Assembly: GCF_000002985.6 (NCBI RefSeq)
Contig: NC_003280.10
Span: 3,716,501 to 3,780,500, forward strand
Length of the DNA stretch: 64,000 nt
Source of the DNA: Caenorhabditis elegans
Lineage: Eukaryota > Nematoda > Chromadorea > Rhabditida > Rhabditidae
Direction: 5' to 3'
Positions 1 to 11,244 of this stretch are shown here, piece by piece. Below the pieces are notes generated by a model. That model was not told the DNA's origin. It saw only the letters and a program-made list of their open reading frames with translations, and did not search any database. The translations under genes were made by a program, and so were the position numbers. Numbering within the stretch: the stretch's first letter is position 1; every line of letters begins with the position of its first letter.

Positions 1-766
1 TGAGATTACATTTAGAATAATTTGTGGAATAATAGTTATCTAAGGAAGACGTCATAATTAGAACTGTCTGATGACTAAATCGTTCTCCACGAATAGAATG
101 AAAATCAAATATCTAGATCTCCGAGTGATAATTTGATATTTTTGAGGTGTTAAATTATAGGGTTGGATTTTTTTTATATTTTCATAGTCTTTGAGTGTAG
201 TTTAAACATTGTTTTTTTAAAACAGAATTTCATATGTTTATTCAAAAAATTGTAGCTGGCACTACACGGGGCAGTTTTCAAGTCAAAGTTTGTTTGATTC
301 GTAGGAAGATGTCGGCTGCTGTAACTTTTTTCGTAATGAGATAGATGTTAACTTTTAACTATTGAATTATAGCAAATTTAATTCTGGCCATTATTGTACT
401 TAAACATTGTTTGCCAAAATCACTAATTTTCGAGTTATAGTTGTTTGAAGATTCTTAGTTAGAAAGTTTTGAAAATTCGTCTATCAGTTTCCTGGAATTG
501 TCTACTCTTCAACATTTGACTTATCGTTTGACCTTCCCACTTTATGCAACCATCTCACATCTAAAAACGTCATCTGTGAAGGTCGTAAATGAACTAAAGA
601 GGTGTCATATGTAAATGCCGCCTCATTCTCCTTCGTTTCCCCTTCTCTATCTGCGTCTAGAACTCTCCATAGTGGACGGAGCGTCGTTGTTGTTGCGTTG
701 GTTTCTGTTCATTTTCTGTTAATTCTTAGTTGCTGTATACTATTATTTCCTGATTTTCAGAGAAAA

Positions 767-3072
767 ATGGAGCAATCCCAGAGAACTCAACTATCCTATG
801 AAGGTGCCAAGTCGGTCATCAGGTTCATGAGCATTGAGAAACGGTGAGTTTTTTTTTTTGAATTTAAAATTGTTTAAAAAATTATAAAAACCTTTTTATA
901 ATTCAAAATTGTGTTTTTTTTAAAGCAAATCTGTAAGCAGAAATTCCTCCGGTGCAAATCAAAATTGTAGTTTCGAAAAAAAAATCTATAAACTGCTTGC
1001 GAAAATATTCGAATTAGAAGTTGTTTTTGCAAGTTTTCAAAAATAGTAGGACTATCAGAAAAATAAAAATGCTAACATTATTTTTTACATAAATCTCAAT
1101 TTGAAAAAATTGAACAGAAATGCGAAAAATTGGAATTTGTAAGTTTCCGAAAATTTTCGAAAAATTCTCACACAACTTTCAAAACGTTATAGCTCAAAAA
1201 CCAAGTATTTCTGCAAAAATTTCCAAACTGCAAAAATTTTCAATTGGAAATTGTCTACACTTCAGCTGCAAAAAATATTTTCCCTAGTTATTCTAAAAAA
1301 AGTTACGGCTGCAACTTTTGTGTGGGAAATTTCATAAAGTCCCATTTTTTACACGGTTGGGACTAAATTTTCAACTCAAAATTTATATAACAATGTAGAA
1401 AAATATTTGGTCTTTCTAATAATAACTTAAAATTTTGTTGAAAATTTTGAAAAACTACTCAAAAACTTCCACAGAGTAGGTTTAAACCGAATGCGAGTCG
1501 AGGCAATTTTTGAGAGAATTTTCAAAGTTTGAAGAAAATTAGAAAATATGTATCATATACACCATGTATTCAATAAAATAATTAAATTTCCAGAATCCAA
1601 ATCCACTGCCGAATCCCCTACTACCGCAAAACCAATGCCCTGTTCCCATATGCTCACCGACAAATGACCCTTAGCAGCGACGGTATTTCCATTGGAAGCA
1701 ATCATTATACATTTGACATCCGACGTTCTAATTTTGGACGAAGATTCAGAGATGATTTTGGCGGCGAGTCCGATGAAGAACCAGAAGCTGCGCCGTTGGA
1801 GCCTGCACTGGCAGAGCTGAACTTGAGAGATCGCGCACGTCGAGAAAGGGAAATTCTACGAGAGGAACATTATCAGCGAGAAGATGATGAGCGTCTGAGA
1901 GCACAGCAGAATCAAGTGCACATCCGATACGGGGAGACGCAGTACGAAGTTCGACGAAACTTCGGACAGCGGAGAAATCCCGAGGAGGCATTCATCAAGC
2001 TCTTTGATGCTTATATCAGCACTGGAACAACCATTGAGAAGTTACTTTTTACTGGATTTCCAAAATTTCTCAAGAAGAGGGACCCGTCAAAGTTGCAATT
2101 CAAAGTTCGAGAGCTGAAACTCTCAAGTTTGCGCGATCGGACTCTAGAGAAAATCGTTCCATTTATTGGGGCTAGTAAGCTGAAGAAAATGAACTTGGAT
2201 GTTGGGCCGGATACGATTAGCTATCTGGATCTACCAATGGTGAGACTACTTGAATTTGAGGTTTAGGCTGAGGCTCAGGCTTAGGCTTAGTGTCAGGCTT
2301 AGGCCTAGGTCTAGGCATAGGTTTAGGCTTAAGCTTCGGCTTATGTTTATGCTGAAGACTTGGCGTCAGTGGGGGAGCGTTAGCTACTTAGGGTTATTAG
2401 GCTTGGGCTTAGGCTTAGACGTAGTCTTAGGCTTAGGCCTAGTCTCATGCTTAAACTTAGGCTCAGAATCGTTTGCTCAAAATGAACACAATTCCAAATT
2501 TCAGATCAAAAATTGCGAGGTCTTGAATCTGAACATTTCAATGTGGAACGAAAGAAATCGACAAAGAAACGAAAACAACAATTTTTCAAAGTTGAGCAAC
2601 CTTCGGAACATGAAGCTCAATTTGATCCTTGAGAGGTTCACCATTGATGATTTGCAGCGGTTGGCTTTGGTAGGTTGTTTTTAAGAAAAATTAATGACTG
2701 CAAGGTGTCTGCTTTATAGAACTGGATCTTCACGCGCCGACCAATTGGGACCTATTTCAAAACCGGGGTCAACCAGCAATACGATCACATTCTCGATATC
2801 TTTGACCGTTTAATCGAGGAAAATCGTGCTTCCCGCTGTAGAATTACAAAATTGGGGTTAGTTTTTTAAAATTTATTTTAAATTATCTCTTGTAAACTTT
2901 CACCTTTTACAGAACTGTCTATTTCGCAAACGGAGTCAAACTGTCAATCGACGGGAAGTCGGAGTTGGTGGTTTATGGTGGTCCGAAATGGAAAACACGT
3001 GCTGGCATCGACGGTCAGTGGACGATTCACATGGAAGTGATGGCAGTTGGTGATACCACTCCTTCGGCATAA
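767..3072 (+). CDS. DUF3557-like nematode protein, five exons
   Basis: The start ATG follows a gattttcag acceptor that could be a trans-splice site. The spliced frame runs through exons at about 767-843, 1594-2238, 2506-2670, 2720-2856 and 2913-3072; every junction joins GT to AG and keeps phase. The N-terminus (LSYEGAKSVIRFMSIEKR) leads into RIQIHCRIPYYRKTN, and the C-terminus has a conserved WTIHMEVMAVGDT block. This arrangement resembles the Caenorhabditis family with the DUF3557 domain, whose function is unknown. A charged Arg/Glu-rich stretch (residues about 75-130) is probably helical. There is no signal peptide or membrane segment. Intron 3 holds a telomere-like repeat, and a partial copy of the gene lies just downstream. 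The gene model is well supported; the family name comes from memory of the domain pattern. Confidence 0.7.
844..1593 (+). other. Long AT-rich first intron of the DUF3557-like gene
   Basis: About 750 bases between a GTGAG donor and a TTTCCAG acceptor. It is AT-rich with many AAAATT/TTTTCAAA words and no conserved reading frame. I see no embedded gene or transposon end in it. Confidence 0.6.
2262..2475. repeat. Interstitial degenerate telomeric repeat (TTAGGC)n in an intron
   Basis: The intron between exons 2 and 3 of the DUF3557-like gene consists mostly of TTAGGC, CTAGGC, TCAGGC and related hexamers in the same orientation, in two blocks (about 2262-2340 and 2393-2475). TTAGGC is the telomere repeat of Caenorhabditis. 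The many substitutions show an old array. An ORF that runs through it (Arg/Leu repeats) is an artefact of the hexamer period. Confidence 0.9.
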
Positions 3073-3544
3073 TTTTTTTAAATTTATTTGTTTCCAATTT
3101 CCTATGTTATTTTATTTTATTCCATCTCATTTTCCCTGGGTTCCGCTTACATCTCTTTGACTCTTTGCCTTAAACGTTCCATTTTTTGTGTATTCCCCAC
3201 AGTTTTAAACATTAAATTTGATTGTTTTATTCACTAAATTTGACATACAATAAACAATGTGCGTTTTACTAATTGAACTGTAAGTGCTAATTACTCCAAT
3301 CCCACGGTTACTTACAAAGCGCGCCTGGGAACTGTCTGCTGCTTACTTTTGCATTTTCAAAAAATTCAAACAAACATTTTTCAAGCGAAGGCTAAAGATT
3401 CAATGACAGATACGTAAATTTCAAGTTTCAACTCAAACAACTTTTACCACATTTTGAACAAAATTTTTCAAATATTTAAATGTAGGCAATTTGATAATAA
3501 CTGGTACAGTCGGTTTAGGGTTTTTAAAGCCTGAATTATCAATG

Positions 3545-4268
3545 TTTTCAAATTTTATCACCTACGGAAGTTACCCTAAACAAGCTATATAGTTATAACA
3601 AGCGGCTCAACCTGGAGCACAACAATTTTCAAACGGAGGATGTTCAGCGGTTGGCCATGGTATGTTTTTTTGAGATACTGATTAGTGACCTCCTTATCAA
3701 GAAAGTTTACCTTATCAAGAACTTGTACATTTTGGAGTATTTCAAAAATTAAAGAAGTTCCGGACTTTTTCAAAAAAAAAATTTCTCGCTGAAAACTTCA
3801 GATTTTTTCTTTCAAATAAAGTCAACTTTTCCTGTCAAGAAATTTTTAAAGGACGCAATTTTTTTCAAATGATTACTTACGACAATTCAGGCTTGGATCT
3901 CCGCTCATCGTCCAATCGGAACCTCCTTCAAAACTGGAATTAACCGCACCTACGACTCCATCACAGAAATTTTTGACAGACTGATTCAGGAGAACGGGGC
4001 ACGCCGCTGTAAAATTAAAAAGTTGGGGTAAGCTGTTTATTTATTTTTACCTGCCTGTTTTTTAAATTCCAACTTTTGCAGAGATATCGATTTCGCAAAC
4101 GCGGTCGCACTGAAAATGAATGAGAATTCTGATGTGTTGGTTTCTGGTGGTCCGAAATGGGAGATACAAGATCCGAGAAGAAGATGGAGAATGGGCGCGG
4201 AATGGAACACTGAATGGTCGCTAAGAATGGAGGTGATGGCGGTTGAGGACACAACAATTTCCGAATAA
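3545..4268 (+). pseudogene. 5'-truncated tandem copy of the DUF3557-like gene
   Basis: Three coding blocks match exons 3 to 5 of the upstream gene in order: about 3564-3659 (ends DVQRLAM, compare DDLQRLAL), 3890-4027 (RPIGTSFKTGINRTYDS, compare RPIGTYFKTGVNQQYDH) and 4082-4268 (VSGGPKWEI and LRMEVMAVEDT near the end). The splice sites between blocks look usable and the blocks are open. No counterpart of exons 1 and 2 is visible in the 480 bases after the first gene, so this is probably a truncated duplicate. It could instead be an alternative 3' end of the upstream gene, and transcript data would decide. Confidence 0.7.
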
Positions 4269-4790
4269 TTCTTTCGAACTGTTATTTCAACTTTGTTTTC
4301 AACTTTATTTCTTTGGGTTTCTATTAGGTATATCTCTTTAAATTGTCGACCTTTCACTTTCCAAATTCTTACCTGTAATTTTTTTCACAAAAAAGTTTAA
4401 TCACAATAAATATGGTGCACTGTACTTGTTGAAAATATCTTTTTAGACCCGTGAATTGTCGGCGACAAGGATATGTCGGCTGCTGATTGAACTTGCTGTA
4501 TCTTTCTTTTCGACTGTGTTCTAAAAAATATTTTATACAGCGAAAACCTCGTCTTTTCCGCTTTCCGCACAACGCCAACAATTGCCAAATTCCCATGTTT
4601 GGTTCCCAAAAATTTCCATAAAAAGAGACCGTTTCCCCCTCTTTTTCCCCGTATTTTATCAGCCACCAACCGATCACGAATGCATATTTCGCGTCGACTA
4701 GATAACGTGGTTCCCACACATTTATTTTGTACGGTTCTCGTGTCAAACCGATTGCGATTTTTGTTTTCCGTTTTATTTTGTTTCTTTTTT
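4269..4790. other. Intergenic, no gene seen
   Basis: ORFs on the minus strand here are antisense or random. Near 4742-4801 the sequence is T-rich and ends in a tttttgcag acceptor just before the start of the next gene, which may be an SL trans-splice site. Confidence 0.5.
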
Positions 4791-4815
4791 GCTTTTTGCA
4801 GAGACTCTTATCGAA

Positions 4816-6584
4816 ATGAAAGATTATTCCGGAGCAAGCTTAGAGGGTAAGCGTACTTTAAGTCTGAATTTTAGAAATGTTAGTTTAGAAGTTCTGAAGC
4901 TAGCGGAGAGCATCCCTGACGTAGAGCTTCGCGGGGAGCCAGCTGGTATAGCAGTTCAAGTTGCACGAGAACCAAGCGCAGAGCCACTGCCAAAGCTTCC
5001 ACGAGTCATAAAAGAAGAGCCTTACTTTCCAGGTTTGTTTCGCTTATAAGAGAAGCTGTGCAGTGGGCTCTGAGCAAAAATGAATTTCAGAGAATTCGGA
5101 GCAGGCCAGCAGCTCCCCTCCTGTCCCACAAATTTTGTGCGCTTCCCCAAACGGACCAGTGATCCATGGGAAGTCGCTAGTCGCCGGGTATCGACCAGGT
5201 ATGAGTTCTAGAGAGCTCCATAGTGTATCTTGAACCACCGTTAAAAATTATTTCAGATGATCGGACACCTGCCAACACCCCACCTCGTTTATATATTCCA
5301 CCGAATATTTATACACCCGCCAACGGACCCCTGTTCCAAGCAGAGCCGCGAGACTTAGAACGAGAGGATTTGCTCCGGCAAATTGATGTCTTTCGTCAAC
5401 GTATGCCAATTTCGTCAGTTTCGACTATTTCTTTTTTTTGCAGAAAGCTTCCAAACTGCTCAAAACTATCAGCTCGTCTTAACAGACAATCGGACGTTAC
5501 TATCCAGAACGGACCAGTTGGAGCAGGCAAACACACGGCTCACATCTCAAGTGAAGAGCCTCAGCAGTGAAAATGAGGCTGTCAAGGAGCAAAGGGATAG
5601 AGCAACAAGGAGAGCTCAGAGCCTAAAAAAAGAGAATCAGCGTCTTCGTGAGCTCTTTCCAAGCGCCGTTGAGATGGTGAATGGCAGACCAGGTAGGTGG
5701 ACAGTTATACATTCACGGAGGCAGTGCCCCCACGCGCCTAGATCACTGGTCCGGGCTCCTGCCACAGGCTCTTTTCGGGATCCTTTTGGGCTCGGATCGT
5801 GCTGAACAGCGCGAGTAGGCCATTTTCCGATCTTTAAAGTTTACCGAAGCTGGGTGTGATTTCTTTGGGGACCAACAGGTCACAATACCTGAAGCTTACC
5901 GCTCTAGACTTCTTCCCTAGTATTTTCCAGAACCGTTTCCCCAATGCTCCGTCATCAACTTCGTCCCCTCCCTGGCCATCTCGTCACTACCTTCAACAAG
6001 CATCCCAGCAACCATCCTGCCGAAAATTGACAACCTAGCAAAAGTTCCGAGTTTTGCGCCATTTCAAATTTCGTCGCTGCCCCTCTCCGAACCTTTCCTA
6101 CGCTCACCGAGCCTGCAGGACGATTTGAAGCTGGCTGGAATCAAGAATATGCAGGACAAGCAAAATCTGTACGTCTATGAGAAACTCGGTGAGATTGAGA
6201 AACTGTAGGCTGGCTTGTAAATAGGCAGACAATAGGCACGTAGGCGCAAATGCCTAGCCTAGCTTCTAGTTAATATATCATATTTCAGTCAAAAAATGTC
6301 TGTTCCATCCATCAAAAGGTGATTGCCCTCAGGATTCCTATGATCTTCCGCGTTTTTCGACAGTTCTGAAAGCTTTGTATGGTTAGTGATGTGCCCAGAC
6401 TTCCAGTTTAACACGTTTCTACTTTATTTTAGGATGCACAGTTGGCAACTCAGATATGGAAGAAGCAACTGACCGTCTGACACGGCAAATCGCCGACGAG
6501 CAGCGATTTCAGGTCGCCATGAACTGGATCACAAAGATCGTACGGAAAAGGAGACAGATCAAAGAACTACAGGCGCCTTATTAG
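4816..6584 (+). CDS. Coiled-coil protein, unrecognised family
   Basis: The start ATG lies 14 bases after a tgctttttgcag acceptor. I read exons at about 4816-5032, 5092-5201, 5257-5400, 5444-5691, 5931-6190, 6289-6381 and 6433-6584, all with compatible phases. The N-terminal third is Pro-rich and low complexity. The middle exon encodes a heptad-rich helix (TDNRTLLSRTDQLEQ, then RAQSLKKENQRLRELF) with a basic start, like a coiled coil or a weak basic leucine zipper. The C-terminal exons hold two cysteine-containing segments (KKCLFHPSKGDC) and a charged helix ending QIKELQAPY. I cannot name the family. The coiled coil implies dimerisation; DNA binding is only a possibility. Confidence 0.65.
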
Positions 6585-6877
6585 AATATTTTGCAATTGG
6601 GAATAGGTCAGAATTTTTGCAACACTTTGGAATATGTTTCTTTAATTTGATGTTTTTTTAATTTGTTCTTACTGATAAATATTCAGCAAAAGTTTAGAAG
6701 AGCTTCACCGCTTTCTGATAATAGAACACATATAACATGCAATTATAAGTTCAAAACTTCAGATTTTCCAACGAAAAAGTGCGAACAAGAACTCGATTAC
6801 TAATAAGAGAGTTGAAAAAAAAAATCAAATTATCATGTTTCTTTGCGTGCTCACAACTGAGAAACCTTTCACTTCCA

Positions 6878-7366
6878 ATGTGCTCCGACTCGAATTGCTA
6901 CGTACCCTTTTTCAATATTTATTGGAGTTTCTACGCAATTTTCGGATTCACATTTCAGCTAACTTTGATATTTTTAATTTTTCAAAAACTACCAGTATTT
7001 CTCAGCAATTTTAAATATTTTTTGGTTAACAACGCGTTTTCTCAATTGGCACTTGTCGTATTTGCATTTACACACTCAGTCGGTTTCTCACAAACAGTAC
7101 TTCGCTGGCTATACTATCACCTGGACCATGCCTTTTTTTCGGATTAGAAGCTTGTTTTGCGAACTATATTTTTTATATGGTGAAGGGCCTTAACACATTT
7201 TATTAAAATTTTGACAATTTTGCAGGCAGTTGTACAAGGTTCTGGGATGGCAATATTGGTGACGATAGTGTTTCGTTTTATTCATTTGATAGGAAATCGA
7301 ATCTCTAAAAAACAATCAACTTTATTAATTATTCTATCGTATATTTTTCCAGTATATAACTTGGTA
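6878..7366 (+). pseudogene. Broken seven-TM chemoreceptor, Srd-like
   Basis: The first block encodes a hydrophobic N-terminal half: FNIYWSFYAIFGF, then LIFLIFQKLPVFLSNFKYFL and VNNAFSQLALVVFAF, the usual TM1-TM2 pattern of Srd/Str-class nematode receptors. It runs into a stop near 7145 with no convincing donor. A second block from 7226 (after ttttgcag) encodes a TM segment with FRFIHLIGNRISKKQ and ILSYIFPVYN, ending at a GTAAGG donor, after which no continuation is found. TM3-TM4 and TM6-TM7 are missing. Expected length is about 330 residues; only about 130 are present. It is probably a decayed receptor gene. Confidence 0.6.
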
Positions 7367-7392
7367 AGGTTTTTGTTTAAGGCGAGCTACTT

Positions 7393-7555
7393 TTAGACAA
7401 CCTAGGCCTGCCTACCAGACTACCCATGCCCGCATTCAAAGCTACCTGAGATTGCCTAGAATGTTATCTAATTGTGAACCTACCCGCAAAACATATTACG
7501 AGAGTATGCCTACCGAATTGCCTACCGCCTTGCCTACCACTTTTATCGCAGTTTC
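7393..7555. repeat. Degenerate TAGGC/GCCTACC repeat
   Basis: A run of CCTAGGCCTGCCTACC-type words. The same vocabulary returns in introns and spacers across the window. It may have been the next intron of the decayed receptor. Confidence 0.6.
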
Positions 7556-7759
7556 GGAAAAAAATTCAAAAAAATTATATTAGCAGAAAAATCACGTAAT
7601 TAATTTTTCAGCATTAAGTTTTTTGAAACAATTGATAACAGGCAAGAAAAATTGAGGCAAAAAATAGACGTGAACTTTCTAAAAAAAACCACATAAACAT
7701 TTGTCTAATCAAATCTTTGTAATCATATTTCAAAAAACCTATCATTTCAATTTTCCGAA

Positions 7760-9349
7760 ATGCTCGCGATGAGTAAACTTATATGTGCTCTACTGTTGCT
7801 CCCAGCAATCGCTTGCCTCGATTCAGGCTTCCAAAAGCTGACTGCCGAGGAAAATGAGGAGAGGAAGAAGATTTGTGGGTGAGTATTATTTGTTTTTACT
7901 GAAAATTTTTAAATCAAGATTTTCAGAGGAGACGGTGCCTGGGTGTACTATGGAGACAATAATGAGCACGTCATCGATTTGATTTCCGAAAATCACTTCC
8001 TCGCGGATGCCAAGATAATTGAGTCGAAATACGATCAGGCAGCGTGTATTGAGAAGTGAGAGAAGTAGAGAAATTTGGTGTAGGCACGCAAGTAGGCACG
8101 TAAGCACAAGGCAGGTCTAGGTTTCCGTGTAGGTCCGCGTGCTGAAAGGGAGCAGGCGTAGGCACAAGGCATAAGCAGGCACGTGTTTGATCATTATACC
8201 GCGCATATAAAATAGGAGTGGGTATACCAGGCAAGATTAGGCACGTGGGAAGGCGTATGTTTCCGAGTAGGCTCATGTGGCATTTTTGTAGGCATGAGAC
8301 AGACGTAGGCACGCATTAGCCAATACTCACATATACAAGTGTATAGGTAGATTAGTAAGGAGAGAGGCAAGAAGCAGGCATAGTCACGTCTGTAGGCATC
8401 AGGTAGGCATAGACACAAGACAGCCTTTCTGTACCTACATGTTCCTCTCTCAATCAAATTTTTGCAGTGAGAATATTGTGACTTCAATGCTGGACACTAC
8501 TGAAAACATTTCAGCAGTTCTCCTGGGAGAATGCCTAGAAAAACCGACTGGATTAGTTCTTGCAGACTTCCATTTGACCAACTGGGTATACGAGAATTAT
8601 GCGTGTATTTTGGGTATGCCTCAGTGCTAGGTTCAAGCCGAAAACTATCTTTATTTTTTTCAGATGAATTCCTGTACAAAGGCGACAAGTTGTACGCGAG
8701 CAAGGATGATCGTGAGACACTGTTGTCTGGATTTGTAAGCTGAAACTTTTTTTCATGGAAATCGTCATAACTTGCAGATTACCAACTGCTCCTCACCAGT
8801 GGACAAGTCTACGTTCTGCTATGCCGGTGTTCCTGAAGTAACCGGAAATATTCACTACCACGAGACGAACAAATCCGTTATAGCCGGGGTGATTAGTAGA
8901 AGCATTGAGAATCGCCCCGAATCTAGTGAGAAATTGGTTTAATCCGTCTACAAGAAAGCATCTTTCAAATTTCAGATATGGAGGTGGTGGAGGTCACGTA
9001 TTTGCACAAGTACATCAAAATTCTGTGTGAAATCGCAGGAATTTGTGAAAAGTGAGCAGTTGCTGGTGAACTTTTCAAATTTAAAATCCATATTTTCAGA
9101 CAACCAACACCGGTGAAAGAATACGCGGCCGACGAAACAACTACCACAACTCCTGAGCCAACAACGACAGTAGCAGAAACCACCCCAGCTCCAATACCAC
9201 CACAAAAGCCGACACCTGCTGCTCTCGGCCAGAAAGAGGATTTGACAGGATGTGGGACGGATCGTTTGTGCTTTGATGAGGAGATGAATGCATCGGCTAG
9301 TTTCAAGAAGGTTGTGCTCATTTTTGTACTTTTGATGCTTTTCCGGTAG
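7760..9349 (+). CDS. Secreted or surface protein with hydrophobic C-terminal tail
   Basis: The start codon opens a clear signal peptide (MSKLICALLLLPAIACLD). Seven exons follow at about 7760-7879, 7927-8055, 8468-8610, 8664-8733, 8778-8927, 8976-9050 and 9101-9349. The extracellular part has scattered cysteines. The last exon has a Thr/Pro-rich stalk (ETTTTTPEPTTTVAETT), a cysteine pair, and a C-terminal hydrophobic segment (VVLIFVLLMLF) ending in one Arg. That layout suggests a GPI-type tail or a single membrane anchor after an O-glycosylated stalk. I do not recognise the family. The donor of exon 5 is the least certain junction. Confidence 0.65.
8070..8435. repeat. Degenerate GTAGGCACG repeat inside an intron
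   Basis: The 410-base intron 2 of the secreted-protein gene is mostly GTAGGCACG, GCACAAGGC and GTAGGCAT words. ORFs on the minus strand here reflect the repeat. Confidence 0.8.
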
Positions 9350-9453
9350 ATTCGATTTATTCGATTTTAATTCAAACTTCTGGACACGAATGAAAATGAT
9401 TATTTTTTTACATGCTTAATTATAGCAATATAAAACAGGGAGCAAGACAAAAA

Positions 9454-10934
9454 CTAATTGTGACTGGATTGGACAAGATGCATGTTGAAGGCGTACTCAT
9501 TGTAGCATTGTGCTCCACAAAGTGAGCACTGAAATGGGTTGCCGATCGTGTGGAAACTGGTGTGGAGCTGGCCCAGCACAGCGTCTTTGAACTCAATTTC
9601 ACAATGCTCGCATTCCTGAAAACAAGTGTTTAGAGCAAAATTTCAGGTCTAGGCCTACGTGGCTAGGTACCTAGGTACCCAGATACACAGGTGCCTACGT
9701 GCCTAGATGCCTAGGCAGCCAGATGCATAGGTGTATACGTGCCTATGTGGCAAAAGTACACCTTCTCAAAGATAGGAAGGTGTTTTTCTGCCCTCATGAA
9801 ATGCGAGCTTTGACAACTTACAAATTTTGGCTGCTGAGGTTTCTGTGCTCCATGGAACATCGAGGTAGATTCGCCAAGTAACTGATCTGCATTGAAAGTT
9901 GGGGATCCCATTGAGCTCATCGATTCGCCCCGTTCACAGAGCTTGCTGTTTGTTGGCAGAGCGCGTGGGGTTTGAAACTTCCAAAAAATAGTCAGCCTAA
10001 GTTGAACGCCAAAACTTCAAATAACTCACAGAGGTTTGACCATCTGGGGTGACTTCTCCGAGCTCTGATAATCCAGAGCTTTTCTGCAAATCTGCCTGCT
10101 CGCCGAGCTTTTGGCTTGACGCGCCGAATCCATCATTGCTTTTTGACGACAAGGATGCTTCTATCGCTCTCAACATCTCTCCAGATGATTGTGCTGCGAA
10201 GCTGCTTGATCACTTTGAATGGAGCTGAGCAATTGAGATGGCGGAGAAATCTGAAAATCCAAGCTTTTCCATACCACAATAATGAATTCTTACCATTGGC
10301 GCGAAGCACGAAAAAGAGGCGAGAACACGTGTGTCCCCGAGCTGTGGAGATCCAGAAGAAATAGCGCTGAGCAACGGAGCTGGTGGAACGATCTAAAACC
10401 CAAATAGTTTGCTCAACACAATTCAAAGCTCTTACCATAGTTGCAAAGCCTGAAGAAGAAGGAGCAGGTGAGCCCAGACTGGGAATTGCATGAGCTCCAG
10501 AATCAGCAGTTTCCAGATGCTTTTTCATATGGCGGTTCAAGTATATTTTACTTGAGTAATGGGCTCCGCAGATTTCGCATGTATGCTTCTGGAAAAAGGT
10601 AGAGTTTCAACACAAAGGGATTTTCTGTTCAGTAAAAAAAACTAAACTCACACTTTTGTATCCAGCGACTTCCCGAGCATATTTGTAGCTCTTCAGGTGG
10701 GACTTCAGAGATTTCTGAAATTGTGATAATTGGAACTATAATTGGAGCAAAGTTTTCTCTTACCCTGCTCGCGTAAATTCTGCTACACGCTTTGCATTGG
10801 TAGACAAACTTGCCCAACTCCTGAATATTTTAATTGAATCTTTTGAAAACAAACGTGGAAAAAGTTACCTGAGAATGAACTGGGTCAAGCAACTGAGCAA
10901 AATTGGGAGCACCTGGGGTTACAGGCAGGTCCAT
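9454..10934 (-). pseudogene. C2H2 zinc-finger gene copy A, with one apparent frameshift
   Basis: Spliced exons on the minus strand start MDLPVTPGAPNFAQLL. They give a degenerate finger (YQCKACSRIYASR plus SLKSHLKSYKY), a good finger (HTCEICGAHYSSKIYLNRHMKKH), Ser/Pro/Gln-rich linkers, and a terminal finger pair CEHCEIEFKDAVLGQLH and PFQCSLCGAQCYNEYAF. That end pair resembles the Hunchback/Ikaros-type C-terminal dimerisation fingers. Around 10180-10215 the PPSQLLSSIQ part and the IEASLSSKSNDGF part, both matched in copy B, lie in different frames. So this is a one- or two-base indel, an unseen intron or a sequence error. If expressed it would be a nuclear DNA-binding protein. It is called a pseudogene only because of this lesion. 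Confidence 0.6.
9650..9765. repeat. Degenerate CTAGGTACCTAGGC-type repeat in the last intron of copy A
   Basis: The intron holds a run of CCTAGG, GTGCCTACGTG and TAGGTACC words. It belongs to the same low-complexity family as the other TAGGC tracts. Confidence 0.7.
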
Positions 10935-11244
10935 TGATAGAAGAAAAAAGTATTTAAATGGTTATGAATGCCCCTTTACGGAATGGAGTGTTGGAGGCAA
11001 ATATCGATTGAGCGCGCGGTATTGGCGGAGGGCAAATGGGAGGTCAGAAAGAGAGACGCAGAGAAAGAAAGAAAATATGTGTAGTTTCTAATAAGCTTCA
11101 AAAAAAGACTATTCGGCAGTTTTTGGGCGCCCGAAAAACCTTTTTTCATATTATATATCAATTTTAAGTTTCACTCGAGAACTAAAACTAGATTTATTGA
11201 ATGGCGTTACGAAAAATAACTATTTAACAGTACGAAATTATCAA

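Noticed and set aside
2250-2684. ORF rich in Arg and Leu through the telomere-like repeat
   Set aside because: The hexamer gives a stop-free periodic frame; the region is an intron by flanking splice sites and homology of the neighbouring exons.
4015-4746. Four minus-strand ORFs of 80-125 codons
   Set aside because: They are antisense to the DUF3557-like copy or lie in AT-rich spacer; no splice context or recognisable product.
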